Source: Photobacterium obscurum (GTDB taxonomy: Bacteria; Pseudomonadota; Gammaproteobacteria; Enterobacterales; Vibrionaceae). Taken from it: a DNA stretch of 64,000 nt. The stretch is taken from positions 248,001-312,000 of the forward strand of contig NZ_JAKRRW010000001.1 in NCBI RefSeq assembly GCF_026191635.1, in the 5' to 3' direction. The number at the start of each line of letters is the position of its first letter. Position 1 is the stretch's first letter. The notes beneath the pieces are model-generated. The model was not told the DNA's origin, searched no databases, and was given only the letters and a program-made list of their open reading frames with translations. Shown one piece after another: positions 1 through 8,857 of this stretch. The position numbers and the translations under genes were made by a program.

Positions 1-1243
1 CATATTTCGCCGGCACCATCTGACAGGCTACAAACTGACGCCAGATCAAGTCGTATAGCTTGATCGCATCCTGTTCCATACCTTCGAGGTTTTCCGCTTG
101 CACATCCACGCTCGACGGACGGATCGCTTCGTGCGCTTCCTGAGCATTGCCCTTGCTGCCGTAAACATTTGGCTTGGCCGGCAAGTAGTTCTCGCCGTAC
201 TCGCTGCCGATAAATTCACGGGCAGACTCTACCGCTTCCTTCGACAGGTTGGTCGAGTCGGTACGCATATAGGTAATATAACCAGCTTCATACAAACGCT
301 GTGCCAAGCCCATCGTACGCTTAACACCGTAGCCCAGACGTGTACTTGCAGCCTGCTGCAGCGTCGAAGTGATGTAAGGTGCCGAAGGCTTGCTGCTGGT
401 CGGGCGATCTTCACGGTCGATAACCTTGTAGGCCGCTTTTTCCAATAGCGCCTTGGCTGCCATTGTCTCGGTTTCGTTAACCGGACGGAAGGCTTTACCG
501 GCCTGCTGGGCAACCATCAGACGCAAGGCATCTTTGCCCGCTGTCTGGGTATTGGCGTGAATGTCCCAGAACTCTTCTGGGGTAAACGCTTTGATTTCGC
601 GCTCACGCTCAACAATCAGTTTTACCGCAACCGACTGAACACGCCCTGCAGATAGGCCACGCGCAACCTTCTTCCAAAGAAGCGGCGACACCATGAAACC
701 CACAACGCGGTCGAGAAAGCGTCGAGCCTGCTGGGCATTCACACCATCGATGTTCAATTCACCCGGCTGTTCAAATGCCTGCTGAATTGCATTTTTGGTG
801 ATCTCGTTAAAAACCACTCGCTTGTAACGTTCATCATCGCCACCGATGATCTCACGAAGGTGCCACGCAATAGCTTCTCCCTCGCGGTCCAAATCGGTTG
901 CCAGATAAACATAGTCTGCGTCAGCAGCCAGTTTCTGTAGTTCGTTAACTACTTTTTCTTTGCCCGGAAGCACTTCGTACTGCGCTTCCCAATCGTTATA
1001 CGGGTTCACACCCATTTTGCCGATCAGCGCCTTACGCTCTTTCTCTTTTTTAATACGGGCTTTCTCTTCGGCACTCAGCCCCTTGGTAGAGGTGGCAGCT
1101 GCCTTTTTACCCGTACTACGTGCACCCGTAGGCAAATCACGGACGTGACCCACGCTTGACTTTACAATGAAGTCCTTACCCAAGTACTTATTAATGGTTT
1201 TAGCCTTGGCAGGGGACTCCACAATAACGAGAGATTTACCCAT
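1..1243 (-). CDS. topA: DNA topoisomerase I, 3' end cut by window edge
   Basis: Type IA topoisomerase that relaxes negative supercoils. The minus-strand reading frame opens at 1243 with [17 protein letters not shown], the Toprim-domain start of E. coli TopA, and stays open to base 1 (414 codons), so the zinc-ribbon C-terminus lies outside the window. Visible landmarks are [12 protein letters not shown] (Toprim DxD), the [12 protein letters not shown] segment, and the active-site tyrosine in [10 protein letters not shown], which is Tyr325 by my count (codon at 269-271). A Lys/Ala-rich insert follows the first 45 residues, as in enteric TopA. Because it has no stop in the window it is easily missed, and several antisense ORFs over it are shadows. 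Identification is secure. Confidence 0.97.
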   Translation of the reverse strand, partial: MGKSLVIVESPAKAKTINKYLGKDFIVKSSVGHVRDLPTGARSTGKKAAATSTKGLSAEEKARIKKEKERKALIGKMGVNPYNDWEAQYEVLPGKEKVVNELQKLAADADYVYLATDLDREGEAIAWHLREIIGGDDERYKRVVFNEITKNAIQQAFEQPGELNIDGVNAQQARRFLDRVVGFMVSPLLWKKVARGLSAGRVQSVAVKLIVEREREIKAFTPEEFWDIHANTQTAGKDALRLMVAQQAGKAFRPVNETETMAAKALLEKAAYKVIDREDRPTSSKPSAPYITSTLQQAASTRLGYGVKRTMGLAQRLYEAGYITYMRTDSTNLSKEAVESAREFIGSEYGENYLPAKPNVYGSKGNAQEAHEAIRPSSVDVQAENLEGMEQDAIKLYDLIWRQFVACQMVPAKY

Positions 1244-1835
1244 AATGACTCTATTACGTCCTCGTGCTCGCAAAACTTTAAAATAAAAACATATAGTTGC
1301 ACGTTGAAAAACACAAAGTGGCACGGCAACGTTACTAGACCAATCTGATTAAGTAACTAATCACATGACGCTTTCTCTACACGAATAAAGGAGCGTTCAG
1401 GATAAGTAGTTACTTAATGTGATTGGTATTTACATATTGGGCTACAATCCAAGAAGGTCAACTGCTTTTTGACGAAAACGAACTGTTTGCTCGTCCCTTC
1501 CCCACTTGTTAACAGCTGGTTAATGCCTGCATTCACCTGAATCAACCGTAGCCTAAGTCCCCTTTTTACCACTCTTTATAGTGATAAAGTGGCTGAGGGC
1601 GCTAATCATTACCACCTCAACTCGTGTTTGACTATTAAAACCGATAAATTTTTGCCGTCGCTCACATAAATTCCCCGAATTCGGTACTTAACCACACATT
1701 CTTTAGTCATTTCTTCGGCATAACCGCAAACTTAGCAAGGGTTTGTTTTATCGTGTTAACTTCAATACACTAATTATCTTCATCGCCCGGATGCGGGCAT
1801 GAAAGTGATTAATTTCTGATTCAAGAGATAACAGC
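1244..1835. other. topA-yciN intergenic region with an inverted repeat
   Basis: This 592-base divergent spacer must carry the promoters of topA (leftward) and yciN (rightward). I could not assign either with confidence. The one clear structure is a long inverted repeat at 1339-1427, listed separately. The rest is AT-rich, with no ORF that has a convincing ribosome binding site. Confidence 0.6.
1339..1427. repeat. Long imperfect inverted repeat, MITE-like
   Basis: The left arm 1339-1358 begins ACCAATCTGATTAAG. The right arm 1408-1427 ends TTAATGTGATTGGT. Reverse-complementing the right arm gives 18 of 20 matching bases. The 49-base centre has no ORF. The AATACCAAT/ATTGGTATT ends resemble short sequences at about 17175-17184 and 20126-20132, so this may be one member of a dispersed non-coding repeat family. 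Confidence 0.65.
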
Positions 1836-2084
1836 ATGAACGATAAAAAATCTATTTCTTCCGCCGAATTACTGATGATTGCCAACCAGCTAATTCAGGA
1901 TCATGAAGCCTATTTAGAAGGTATGCGAGCAACCTCTGTCGAAGAAAAAGAAGGTGTTCTGGTGTTCAAAGGTGAGTACTTCCTCGATAGCAACGGTTTG
2001 CCGACAGAAAAGACGACCGCCGTTTTCAATATGTTCAAGTTTCTCGCCCACAAACTATCGCCAGAGTTCACGCTGAAAGGCTAA
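1836..2084 (+). CDS. yciN: YciN family protein (DUF2498)
   Basis: 82-residue cytoplasmic protein of unknown biochemical role. The sequence matches E. coli YciN along its whole length; the shared GVLVF-GxYFLD--GLPT-K-TAVFNMFK-LAH core is plain here (residues 43-74). It sits divergently beside topA, as in enterics. The start at 1836 follows a purine-rich AAGAGATAACAGC stretch. It is followed within 20 bases by a strong bidirectional hairpin terminator. No domain suggests a catalytic function. Confidence 0.93.
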   Translation: MNDKKSISSAELLMIANQLIQDHEAYLEGMRATSVEEKEGVLVFKGEYFLDSNGLPTEKTTAVFNMFKFLAHKLSPEFTLKG

Positions 2085-2103
2085 GTGCCGCCCCTAAATA
2101 AAA

Positions 2104-2125
2104 CAGCCCCGCAAATGCGGGGCTG
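2104..2125. terminator. Bidirectional intrinsic terminator yciN / DUF805
   Basis: CAGCCCCGC, a 4-base loop AAAT, then GCGGGGCTG: a 9-bp perfect stem between convergent genes. The minus-strand side runs into TTTTATTT, so it should end the leftward sohB-DUF805 transcript efficiently. The plus-strand tail (TGTGTTATTT) is weaker. Confidence 0.85.
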
Positions 2126-2148
2126 TGTGTTATTTCCGATGATAATCA

Positions 2149-2553
2149 TCAAATATCAATCGTCATGGTATCTTTATTATCATCGTTTGAAGGCGGCGTA
2201 CCGCGCCCCTTGGGATCCTCTCCAAACTGGTTCGGCCCCTTGGTACCGTCTAAGATACCCAGCTCAATAATAACGAAAATTGGTCCGATAATCGGCAAAA
2301 ATGTCACGATAATCCACCATCCGCTCTTATTTCTATCATGCAGCCGCTTAATGTTCAGCGCCGCTGATGCCCAGAACACAAAGCCAAAAATCACCAGTGA
2401 CAGTAGATTCAGAACAACATTATCACCGGTATTTTCCGGACTGGTGTAGATCACTACGGGTAGAAAAACCAACATCACCGGCAGACTATACAACCAGTAA
2501 TCACGACGCCGCATCCTTCCCTGAAAAGAGAACAGTGCCCACTTCTGATTCAT
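2149..2553 (-). CDS. DUF805 inner-membrane protein
   Basis: Small integral membrane protein of the DUF805 (YhaH-like) family, function unknown. From the chosen start MNQKWALFSFQGRMRRRDYW it has the family's opening FxGRxxRxxYW motif, three hydrophobic segments, the LNIKRLHDRNKSGWW signature near the middle, and a GTxGPNxFGEDP tail. The ATG at 2553 begins 8 bases after the sohB stop. An upstream ATG-less extension overlapping sohB is less likely, because the DUF805 motif normally lies at the very N-terminus. Close coupling suggests co-translation with sohB. The last 20 residues are acidic and polar. Confidence 0.88.
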   Translation of the reverse strand: MNQKWALFSFQGRMRRRDYWLYSLPVMLVFLPVVIYTSPENTGDNVVLNLLSLVIFGFVFWASAALNIKRLHDRNKSGWWIIVTFLPIIGPIFVIIELGILDGTKGPNQFGEDPKGRGTPPSNDDNKDTMTIDI

Positions 2554-2561
2554 ACTAAACC

Positions 2562-3623
2562 CTATACGATTGGTCGTTGGCCACGGCTGATCCATTTAAG
2601 CAGTAAACTGTCGGCCGCTTCACCCGTTGCACCAGCTAGCTTCTCAGCCAACTTCTTACGCTGCACGTAGCGAACGTTCAGTACCTCACGCTCTTTACAA
2701 GCCTGAGTAATGAAATCATCACTGGTTCCGATAGCGTCAACCAGACCCAGTTCATGCGCCTGCTTGCCAAACCAGTGCTCACCGGTTGCCACTTTGTCCA
2801 AATCAAGCTCAGGACGGTGCGCAGTAATAAAGTCTTTGAACAAATCATGCGTTTCTTCAATTTCGGTCTGAAATTTCTCTCGCGCTTTCTCGGTGTTCTC
2901 GCCAAACATGGTTAGCGTACGCTTAAACTCGCCAGCGGTAATCTGTTCAAACTCAATATCATTTTTCTTCAATAACTTATTGAAGTTTGGCAGTTGAGCT
3001 ATAACCCCAATGGAACCAACAACCGCAAACGGTGCCGAGATAATATGATCCGCGACACAGGCCATCATGTAGCCACCGCTCGCGGCGACCTTGTCGACAG
3101 AAATAGTCAGCTTGATACCCGCTGATTTCAGGCGATCTAGCTGTGAGGACGCCAGGCCGTAACCGTGTACCATGCCGCCGCCCGTTTCCAGGCGCAAAAG
3201 CACTTCATCGCCTTCCATCGCAACCGCCAAAATAGCCGTCACTTCTTCACGTAGTGCCGATACTTCACGGGCATCGATACTGCCATGAAAATCGAGGACA
3301 AATAGTCGAGGTTCGCGGGTATGGGACAGATCGCCCGCTTTCGCCGCCTTCTTGATTTCGCTCTGACGAACTTTGTCTTTTTCCTTCTCCGCTTTCTTAG
3401 CCGCCTTCTCGCGCGCCTTCAGCAATGGCTTATCGAATAAATGTGACTCTAACTGGTGCACAGTCTCCTTGTATTGCTCAGTTAAATCAGTAACTTCCAG
3501 CTCACCTTTTTGCGAGCCATGACGGCCACTCAACCCTTTTGCTAAAACAAGAATACTGACAATCGCAATCACCACCGTGGCGATTTTGGCTAGGAACAGC
3601 CCATAATCAAACAAAAAATCCAA
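2562..3623 (-). CDS. sohB: SohB, S49-family inner-membrane serine peptidase
   Basis: 353-residue signal-peptide-peptidase-A family protein, close to the usual SohB length of about 350. Residues 8-29 form an N-terminal membrane anchor, followed by a Lys/Glu-rich coiled stretch (about 65-98) and the ClpP-like S49 fold. The predicted catalytic dyad is Ser182 in KVAASGGYMMA and Lys234 in AGEFKRTL. E. coli SohB is a multicopy suppressor of htrA (degP) mutants, so a role in envelope protein quality control is likely but not shown here. It is the first gene of a leftward pair with the DUF805 gene. Its upstream region abuts the large inverted-repeat element at 3689-3872. Confidence 0.94.
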   Translation of the reverse strand: MDFLFDYGLFLAKIATVVIAIVSILVLAKGLSGRHGSQKGELEVTDLTEQYKETVHQLESHLFDKPLLKAREKAAKKAEKEKDKVRQSEIKKAAKAGDLSHTREPRLFVLDFHGSIDAREVSALREEVTAILAVAMEGDEVLLRLETGGGMVHGYGLASSQLDRLKSAGIKLTISVDKVAASGGYMMACVADHIISAPFAVVGSIGVIAQLPNFNKLLKKNDIEFEQITAGEFKRTLTMFGENTEKAREKFQTEIEETHDLFKDFITAHRPELDLDKVATGEHWFGKQAHELGLVDAIGTSDDFITQACKEREVLNVRYVQRKKLAEKLAGATGEAADSLLLKWISRGQRPIV

Positions 3624-3688
3624 TGTTGAGTCCTCATTTTGGTATTTTCTTCATTGTAACCAAGTTGCCATTGGTTCGGCTATCGTAA

Positions 3689-3872
3689 TATACCCAAACC
3701 ACTTCAAGATGCTCGTATCATAGAGGATAACTCGCCCTTTGGGAGTGATTCAGCAAGTCCATTTCTTTGTCAAATAACGTTGAAAGGGCATCACCATTCC
3801 TGCCGTCATTTTCCTTGAACTGAACTTGCTGAATTCACTCTGAATCCTGCATTTTGATATGGTTTGGGTATA
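3689..3872. repeat. 184-bp inverted-repeat element (MITE-like)
   Basis: The left terminal arm 3689-3712 starts TATACCCAAACCACTTC. The right arm 3849-3872 ends TATGGTTTGGGTATA. After reverse-complementing, 21 of 24 bases agree. A second internal inverted pair, GAGTGATTCAGCAAGT (3743-3758) against ACTTGCTGAATTCACTC (3824-3840), makes the whole element foldable into a long hairpin. It has no ORF of its own and its right arm reaches the yciK leader. Related ends (TATACCCAA...) occur near 21474-21498 and 53983-54032. Confidence 0.75.
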
Positions 3873-3909
3873 CAATACGAAAACTAAAAAACAAATAAGG
3901 AAGTTAGAC

Positions 3910-4668
3910 GTGGAATATCAAATCGCTGCGGATTCTCTGAAAGATCGTGTCATTCTGGTGACAGGTGCTGGTGACGGTATTGGCCGTCAGGCAGCCATCA
4001 GCTATGCAGCTCATGGTGCCACTGTTATTTTGCTTGGCCGTACGGTGGCGAAGCTCGAAGCCGTTTACGACGAAATTGAAGCGCTTGGCTATGCGCAGCC
4101 GGCTATTATTCCTCTGGATCTGGCTGGTGCAACCAAACAAAATTATGACGACATGGTCGAGACTATCGAGAGCCAGTTTGGCCGCCTTGACGGTGTACTG
4201 CACAATGCCGGCCTGTTGGGTGTACTGAGCCCGTTCGACCAGCTTGGTGAAGACACCTTTGACGATGTCATGCAAGTGAATGTGAAGGCCCAGTTCCTGA
4301 TGACGCAGGCTATCATGCCACTGGTCAAGAAAGCAGAGGATGGCCGTATTATCTTTACATCATCAACCGTCGGTCATGAAGGCCGTGCCTTCTGGGGTGC
4401 TTACTCTATCTCGAAATTTGCTACCGAAGGCATGATGCAGGTACTGGCTGACGAGATGAGCAACACCAATGTCCGCGTCAATGCCATCAATCCGGGCGGC
4501 ACCCGTACTGGTATGCGTGCCAAGGCTTTCCCAGCAGAAGACACTTCCCTGCTGAAAACACCAGAGCAAATCATGCCGCTGTACCTGTACCTGATGGGCC
4601 CAGAGAGCAAGGAAGTCCACGGCCAGTGCATCGATGCACAACCGAAGCGCAAACCGGGAGCGGCTTAA
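3910..4668 (+). CDS. yciK: YciK, short-chain dehydrogenase/reductase
   Basis: 252-residue classical SDR. Residues about 12-30 carry the Rossmann motif VTGAGDGIGRQAA, followed by HNAGLLG, then a catalytic Ser (SSTVG) and the YxxxK motif seen as YSISK. The NPGGTRTGMRA segment matches E. coli YciK. The physiological substrate is unknown. I chose the GTG at 3910 over an upstream ATG at 3859: it gives the native-like MEYQ N-terminus and has AAGGAAG a few bases upstream, whereas the upstream start lies inside the repeat arm. It is followed by a short GC-rich hairpin at about 4682-4702 and a shared terminator with rluB. Confidence 0.94.
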   Translation: MEYQIAADSLKDRVILVTGAGDGIGRQAAISYAAHGATVILLGRTVAKLEAVYDEIEALGYAQPAIIPLDLAGATKQNYDDMVETIESQFGRLDGVLHNAGLLGVLSPFDQLGEDTFDDVMQVNVKAQFLMTQAIMPLVKKAEDGRIIFTSSTVGHEGRAFWGAYSISKFATEGMMQVLADEMSNTNVRVNAINPGGTRTGMRAKAFPAEDTSLLKTPEQIMPLYLYLMGPESKEVHGQCIDAQPKRKPGAA

Positions 4669-4744
4669 TCCCACCCTCGCGCTCCCCTTGAAAAGAGGGG
4701 AGACAGGGAGGGGTATCGACTCCTAGTTCAAGGAATCCAGACAT

Positions 4745-4773
4745 AAAAAAAGCAGCCAACTGGCTGCTTTTTT
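4745..4773. terminator. Bidirectional intrinsic terminator yciK / rluB
   Basis: A-run, AGCAGCCA, a 2-base turn, TGGCTGCT and a T-run: a symmetrical hairpin with T-tracts on both strands between convergent genes. Confidence 0.9.
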
Positions 4774-4789
4774 AAATTCTACAAACGGC

Positions 4790-5797
4790 TTACTTGCGCG
4801 TACGCGGCTTGGCTGGCTTGTTCTTCAGTGGATTACGGCGATTTGCCGCATTGCCTGAAGGCTTACGTCGGCCTTGTGGCGCTGCTTCCGCATCTTTATT
4901 GCGAGAAGAAGTACGACGCTTGTCCTGGCGACCACGACGGCCACGAGGTGAATCATCATTCACACGCTCTTCATGACGACGAACTGCACGGCGGATTTGG
5001 CGAACACCTTTCTTGCGCTTCTGGCCTTCAACCGTCAGCATAGTGTTCTCTTCCGGCTTCAGTTCAACCATTTCACGCAGGTAGTTAACTTCTTTAAGCT
5101 CAAGCTCGTTCCATCCACCACGAGGCATATCTTTGGTTAGGAAGATATCACCGTAACGAACACGCTTAAGGCGGCTAACCGTTACGCCCTGAGAGTCCCA
5201 TAGACGACGGACTTCGCGGTTACGACCCTCAGTCAGCATAACGTAGAACGTATGGTTCATACCTTCACCGCCGGCATAAACCACGTCTTCAAAACGCGCC
5301 ATACCATCTTCCAGCTCAACACCACGAACCAGGTTTTTGACCATCTGCTCGTTGACTTCGCCAAATACACGTACCATGTATTCACGTTCAACACGGTGGC
5401 TTGGGTGCATCAGGCGGTTAGCTAGTTCACCATCAGTCGTAAATAGCAGCAGACCTGATGTGTTAGCATCCAGACGGCCAACGGAAACCCAACGACCTGA
5501 TTCCAGACGTGGAAGACGGTCGAAAACGGTGCGACGACCTTCAGGATCATGACGCGTACATAACTCACCTTCCGGCTTGTTGTAGGCAAGTACACGACAC
5601 ACTTCTTCAGAAGGTGCGACTAGATTGATTTTATGCCCATCAATACGAACAATTGAATCATGACCATCTTCTAGACGATCGCCTAGCTTCGCTACTTTAC
5701 CATCAATACTCACGCGGCCATTTTGAATCATTAATTCAAGCTCGCGACGAGAACCCTGGCCAGAACGAGCTAGCACCTTCTGTAATTTTTCACTCAT
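4790..5797 (-). CDS. rluB: 23S rRNA pseudouridine(2605) synthase
   Basis: 335-residue pseudouridine synthase of the RsuA/RluB/E/F group, expected to modify U2605 of 23S rRNA. An N-terminal S4-like RNA-binding domain ([18 protein letters not shown], residues 1-60) precedes the catalytic domain with [14 protein letters not shown]. The catalytic aspartate is Asp110, the same number as in E. coli RluB. The last 75 or so residues are Arg/Lys-rich and low complexity, a common RNA-contacting tail. The start at 5797 has AAAGG upstream; a GTG eight codons earlier lacks this. It converges on yciK. Confidence 0.95.
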   Translation of the reverse strand: MSEKLQKVLARSGQGSRRELELMIQNGRVSIDGKVAKLGDRLEDGHDSIVRIDGHKINLVAPSEEVCRVLAYNKPEGELCTRHDPEGRRTVFDRLPRLESGRWVSVGRLDANTSGLLLFTTDGELANRLMHPSHRVEREYMVRVFGEVNEQMVKNLVRGVELEDGMARFEDVVYAGGEGMNHTFYVMLTEGRNREVRRLWDSQGVTVSRLKRVRYGDIFLTKDMPRGGWNELELKEVNYLREMVELKPEENTMLTVEGQKRKKGVRQIRRAVRRHEERVNDDSPRGRRGRQDKRRTSSRNKDAEAAPQGRRKPSGNAANRRNPLKNKPAKPRTRK

Positions 5798-5896
5798 TGG
5801 ATAAACCTTTGTCGCCTTCACAGGCGTCGAAATATCATCAAATATACCAAACAGGCAGACACCCGATTTGCGGGATTAGCTGAACCACCTAGTATC

Positions 5897-5920
5897 TCGC
5901 TTTAAGCCCTCTTAAAGCGA
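5897..5920. other. Perfect 10-bp hairpin upstream of rluB
   Basis: TCGCTTTAAG, loop CCCT, CTTAAAGCGA. It lies between yciO (ends 6035) and rluB (starts 5797) on the leftward transcript. There is no T-tract, so it is not a typical terminator. It could be a processing site or part of the rluB leader. Confidence 0.45.
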
Positions 5921-6034
5921 CCGGGAATTATGCCAAAAGGTTAAACTAGATACCACCGAAAAGACCGATAAGATGCGTGGCTAACGCAACTATTTTCAGC
6001 CGAAAGCACAATCAAATAAGCAACTTGATTAATA

Positions 6035-6655
6035 CTATTCAAACGGCGATGGATCACCGGCACCAACACGCACGATTTCAGTACTATCATTGCTAAAGTC
6101 AACGACAGTCGTTGGCTGTTCACCGAGGTAACCACCATGCATGATGAGATCCACCGCGTGCTCCAGTTTGTCACGGATTTCATCCGGATCCGATTCTGCC
6201 ACATCACTGTCCGGCAGGATCAGCGAGGTCGACATCAATGGCTCACCCAGTGCCTCCAGCAAGGCCAGCGCAATAGCATTGTCAGGAACACGAATACCAA
6301 TCGTCTTACGCTTCGGATTCATCAGACGACGTGGCACTTCCTTGGTACCTTTAAAAATAAAGGTATAAGCACCCGGCGTATTATTGCGTAATAGGCGGTA
6401 AGCCACATTATCGACACGGGCGTAAAGTGATAATTCCGACAGGTCACGACACAACAAAGTAAAGTTGTGCTTGTCGTTAAGGCGACGGATCTGACAGATA
6501 CGCTCCAGCGCCTGTTTGTTTTCTAACTGACATCCCAGCGCGTAACCAGAGTCTGTCGGGTAAACGATCACCCCACCATTACGAACAATAGCAACGGCTT
6601 GGTTAATTAAACGGTTTTGTGGTGTTTCAGGGTGAACATAAAAATACTGGCTCAT
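6035..6655 (-). CDS. yciO: YciO, Sua5/YrdC/YciO-family protein
   Basis: 206-residue YrdC-fold protein. The [13 protein letters not shown] segment (residues 30-42), [10 protein letters not shown] and the [14 protein letters not shown] region are characteristic of the family that binds threonine/ATP-like ligands in threonylcarbamoyl-AMP synthesis. YciO itself is a paralogue of TsaC whose role is less certain. Its start overlaps the rnm stop by 4 bases, so the two are translationally coupled. The length equals that of E. coli YciO. Confidence 0.94.
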   Translation of the reverse strand: MSQYFYVHPETPQNRLINQAVAIVRNGGVIVYPTDSGYALGCQLENKQALERICQIRRLNDKHNFTLLCRDLSELSLYARVDNVAYRLLRNNTPGAYTFIFKGTKEVPRRLMNPKRKTIGIRVPDNAIALALLEALGEPLMSTSLILPDSDVAESDPDEIRDKLEHAVDLIMHGGYLGEQPTTVVDFSNDSTEIVRVGAGDPSPFE

Positions 6656-7545
6656 TCTTCCTCCTTTGATGGTTCCGAGCTGTGCGGAACCTCTTCATCT
6701 ACCCGCTTCTTTTCAACTTTCCAGTCTTGCCAGACCTCAGTCACACCTTTCGGCAACCAGAGATTGCGTCCAAGTTCGGTCCACGGAGAGGCATAATGGA
6801 AATCTGAACCTTGTGAAGCGAGTAATTTATATTCGATTGAATAGTCAGCGAGCGTGCGCCGCTCCTGCTGGGCTTGCTGCGGCTGAGCAACTTCCATTGC
6901 ATCACCTTGTGCTTCAACAAACGACGTCAGCAGGCGCTTTTGCCATTTCGCTGTCATGTTGTAGCGTCCGGGGTGTGCCAATACTGCCTGGCCACCTGCA
7001 GCATGAATTGCTGCCACGGCCTCGGCGATTGAGCACCAGCTCGGCGGTACATATCCCGGATTATTGCGGGTTAGAAACTTCTTGAACACCGACTGCATAT
7101 TCTTGGCGTAGCCTTCATTGACAATCCACTGCGCAAAATGGGCCCGGGTCAGGGTTGCCTCACCGGCAAGTGCCTTCGCTCCCTCAAGGGCCCCCGGCAT
7201 GCGATTTTTCTCCAGCCGCTCAGCAATCAATGCAGCCCGCGCGTCACGTCGTGCTGCCTGTTCAGCAATCAAGGTTGTGATTGCCGGATGCTGCGGGTCA
7301 ATATTCAAACCAACAATGTGAATATCAAAATTTCGCCAAAGTGTCGATATTTCAATACCTTTGATGAGAGTTATCGGCAAACTTTCTGCATCAATGGCCT
7401 GCTGCGCCGGTACTAGTCCTGCCACGGTATCGTGATCTGTGATCGCAAGCACGTCAACGCGTCGCTCAACGGCTCTCTTAACCAACGCTTCCGGAGTTAG
7501 ACGACCATCCGATGCGGTGGTATGGCTATGTAAATCAAACAACAT
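6652..7545 (-). CDS. rnm: RNase AM (YciV), PHP-domain 5'-3' exonuclease
   Basis: 297-residue PHP-family metal-dependent phosphoesterase, orthologous to E. coli YciV. YciV trims the 5' ends of rRNAs and degrades short oligonucleotides and 3',5'-bisphosphonucleotides. Metal-binding motifs are visible: HSHTTASDG (residues 6-14), ITDHDT (about 36-41), AHPGRY and GSDFHY. It is transcribed divergently from the trp operon; its start lies only 28 bases from the TrpR operator, as in enterics where yciV neighbours trp. The C-terminal 40 residues are charged. Confidence 0.94.
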   Translation of the reverse strand: MLFDLHSHTTASDGRLTPEALVKRAVERRVDVLAITDHDTVAGLVPAQQAIDAESLPITLIKGIEISTLWRNFDIHIVGLNIDPQHPAITTLIAEQAARRDARAALIAERLEKNRMPGALEGAKALAGEATLTRAHFAQWIVNEGYAKNMQSVFKKFLTRNNPGYVPPSWCSIAEAVAAIHAAGGQAVLAHPGRYNMTAKWQKRLLTSFVEAQGDAMEVAQPQQAQQERRTLADYSIEYKLLASQGSDFHYASPWTELGRNLWLPKGVTEVWQDWKVEKKRVDEEVPHSSEPSKEEE

Positions 7546-7557
7546 ATATTTTATTTC

Positions 7558-7592
7558 TTGACTTTATTTTCATGAACTAGTTTACTAGTACG
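7558..7592 (+). promoter_or_regulatory. trp promoter overlapped by TrpR operator
   Basis: TTGACT (7558-7563), 17 bases, TTTACT (7581-7586) is a sigma70-type promoter. The operator TGAACTAGTTTACTAGTACG (7573-7592) covers the -10 hexamer and differs from the E. coli trp operator core by very few bases, with the dyad ACTAGT-TTACTAGT intact. Tryptophan-bound TrpR should therefore repress this operon just as in E. coli. The site is also close enough to the divergent rnm start to affect it. Confidence 0.9.
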
Positions 7593-7626
7593 CAGTTACC
7601 CAGTAATAGAATTACAGGATATTTAC

Positions 7627-7701
7627 ATGTTACAGCAAATTCATCATCAGCTCTGCGCTTTCTTTTCTTGGTGGTGGTACTCCCTTCTACGGGTGGTGTG
7701 A
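7627..7701 (+). CDS. trpL: trp operon leader peptide with three tandem Trp codons
   Basis: 24-codon ORF too short for normal gene calling: MLQQIHHQLCAFFSWWWYSL then LRVV and stop. An AGGAT ribosome site lies just upstream. Codons 15-17 (7669-7677) are TGG TGG TGG, so ribosomes stall when charged tRNA-Trp is scarce. A rho-independent attenuator starts 30 bases after the stop codon. This is a textbook transcription-attenuation leader, placed between a TrpR-controlled promoter and the DAHP synthase gene. Confidence 0.93.
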   Translation: MLQQIHHQLCAFFSWWWYSLLRVV

Positions 7702-7731
7702 TTTGCTGTGCCTCAAGGCCGAACAAACACA

Positions 7732-7756
7732 AGCCCGCCAAGTGCGGGCTTTTTTA
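7732..7756 (+). terminator. trp attenuator
   Basis: AGCCCGC, loop CAAGT, GCGGGCT followed by a T-run. It sits between the Trp-codon leader peptide and the first structural gene at 7844, the position expected for the 3:4 attenuator hairpin. Confidence 0.92.
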
Positions 7757-7843
7757 TAGCTAAAGTTTTTCAACACAAAAAAGTCAGCACGATGCGTTTC
7801 TTATAACAGCCACATAACGCATTGATGATAAAGGAATAGCTAA

Positions 7844-8857
7844 ATGATTATTGTACTAAAGCCAAATGCGACAGAAGAACAAGCCAAAGAAATCTTGGGC
7901 CGTATCGAAGGTGCCGGTTTAAAACCGCTCTACATGCCAGGAGTCGAGCGCATCGTACTGGGCGCATTAGGTGATGAGCGAGTACTGCAGCAACTACACC
8001 TTGACGCTTATCCATGTGTGGAAAACGTAAAGCCAATCCTGACCAAATACAAAATGGTCAGCCGCGAAGTCCAGGCTCATGACACTGTGGTACGGTTTGG
8101 CAATGCCGCCATCGGCGGCGACAAATTTGCAGTGATTGCCGGCCCTTGCTCGGTTGAATCAGAAGAGCAACTGATGGCCGTTGCCGAGGTCGTTAAACAA
8201 CACGGTGCCGTTGCACTTCGCGGCGGTGCCTACAAGCCACGAACCAGTCCCTATGATTTTCAGGGCATGGGTATCGAGGGGCTGAAGCTGCTTCATCAGG
8301 CCAATCAGCAGCTGGGCCTGCCGACAGTCTCTGAAGTGATGGAGGTCAGCCAAGTTGATTCAATGTGTGAATATGTTGATTGCCTTCAGATTGGCGCCCG
8401 TAATATGCAGAACTACGCTTTATTAAAAGCTGTGGGCGAAAGCAAAAAACCGGTCTTGCTCAAACGCGGACTTTCCGCCACTATCGAAGAGCTGCTATTA
8501 GCGGCGGAGTACATCTACGATGCTGGAAATCCTAACATTATCCTGTGTGAACGTGGTATCCGCACCTATGAAACAGCAACAAGGAATACCTTGGATCTGA
8601 ATGCTGTCGCTTACCTGAAACAACGTACCCACCTTCCGGTTGTTGTTGACCCAAGCCACGGCACGGGTGTTCGCGAACTGGTTATCCCACTTTCGCGTGC
8701 AGCTGCGGCAGTGGGGGCTGATGGCATCATCGTCGAGTCACACCTCAATCCGTGTGAAGCCTTGTCCGATGGACATCAGGCTCTGACAGGTCCAATGTTT
8801 GAACAGTTAATGCAAGAGCTTAAACCGTTTGTAGAAGCGGCAGGGAGAACGCTGTGA
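7844..8857 (+). CDS. aroF: DAHP synthase, class I-beta (Thermotoga type)
   Basis: 337-residue 3-deoxy-D-arabino-heptulosonate 7-phosphate synthase, condensing PEP and erythrose-4-P at the entry of the shikimate pathway. Residues 1-70 form the ferredoxin-like (ACT-like) regulatory domain found in Thermotoga maritima DAHPS (338 residues). The barrel carries [42 protein letters not shown] and VDPSHGTG. This differs from the class I-alpha AroF/G/H enzymes of enterics. It is the first gene after the trp attenuator and its stop overlaps the trpE GTG start, so it is expressed as part of the trp operon. The symbol is provisional. Confidence 0.93.
   Translation: MIIVLKPNATEEQAKEILGRIEGAGLKPLYMPGVERIVLGALGDERVLQQLHLDAYPCVENVKPILTKYKMVSREVQAHDTVVRFGNAAIGGDKFAVIAGPCSVESEEQLMAVAEVVKQHGAVALRGGAYKPRTSPYDFQGMGIEGLKLLHQANQQLGLPTVSEVMEVSQVDSMCEYVDCLQIGARNMQNYALLKAVGESKKPVLLKRGLSATIEELLLAAEYIYDAGNPNIILCERGIRTYETATRNTLDLNAVAYLKQRTHLPVVVDPSHGTGVRELVIPLSRAAAAVGADGIIVESHLNPCEALSDGHQALTGPMFEQLMQELKPFVEAAGRTL

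Noticed and set aside
98..513. ORFs on either strand in other frames over topA
   Set aside because: They lie over the intact topA frame, which is conserved to base 1; the proteins are not recognisable and lack ribosome sites.
2085..2449. Plus-strand ORFs over the DUF805 gene
   Set aside because: Antisense to a recognisable membrane protein; one begins directly at the yciN stop and runs through a terminator hairpin.
3859..3909. Upstream ATG extension of yciK
   Set aside because: It lies inside the right arm of the 184-bp repeat, has no ribosome site, and adds residues absent from known YciK.
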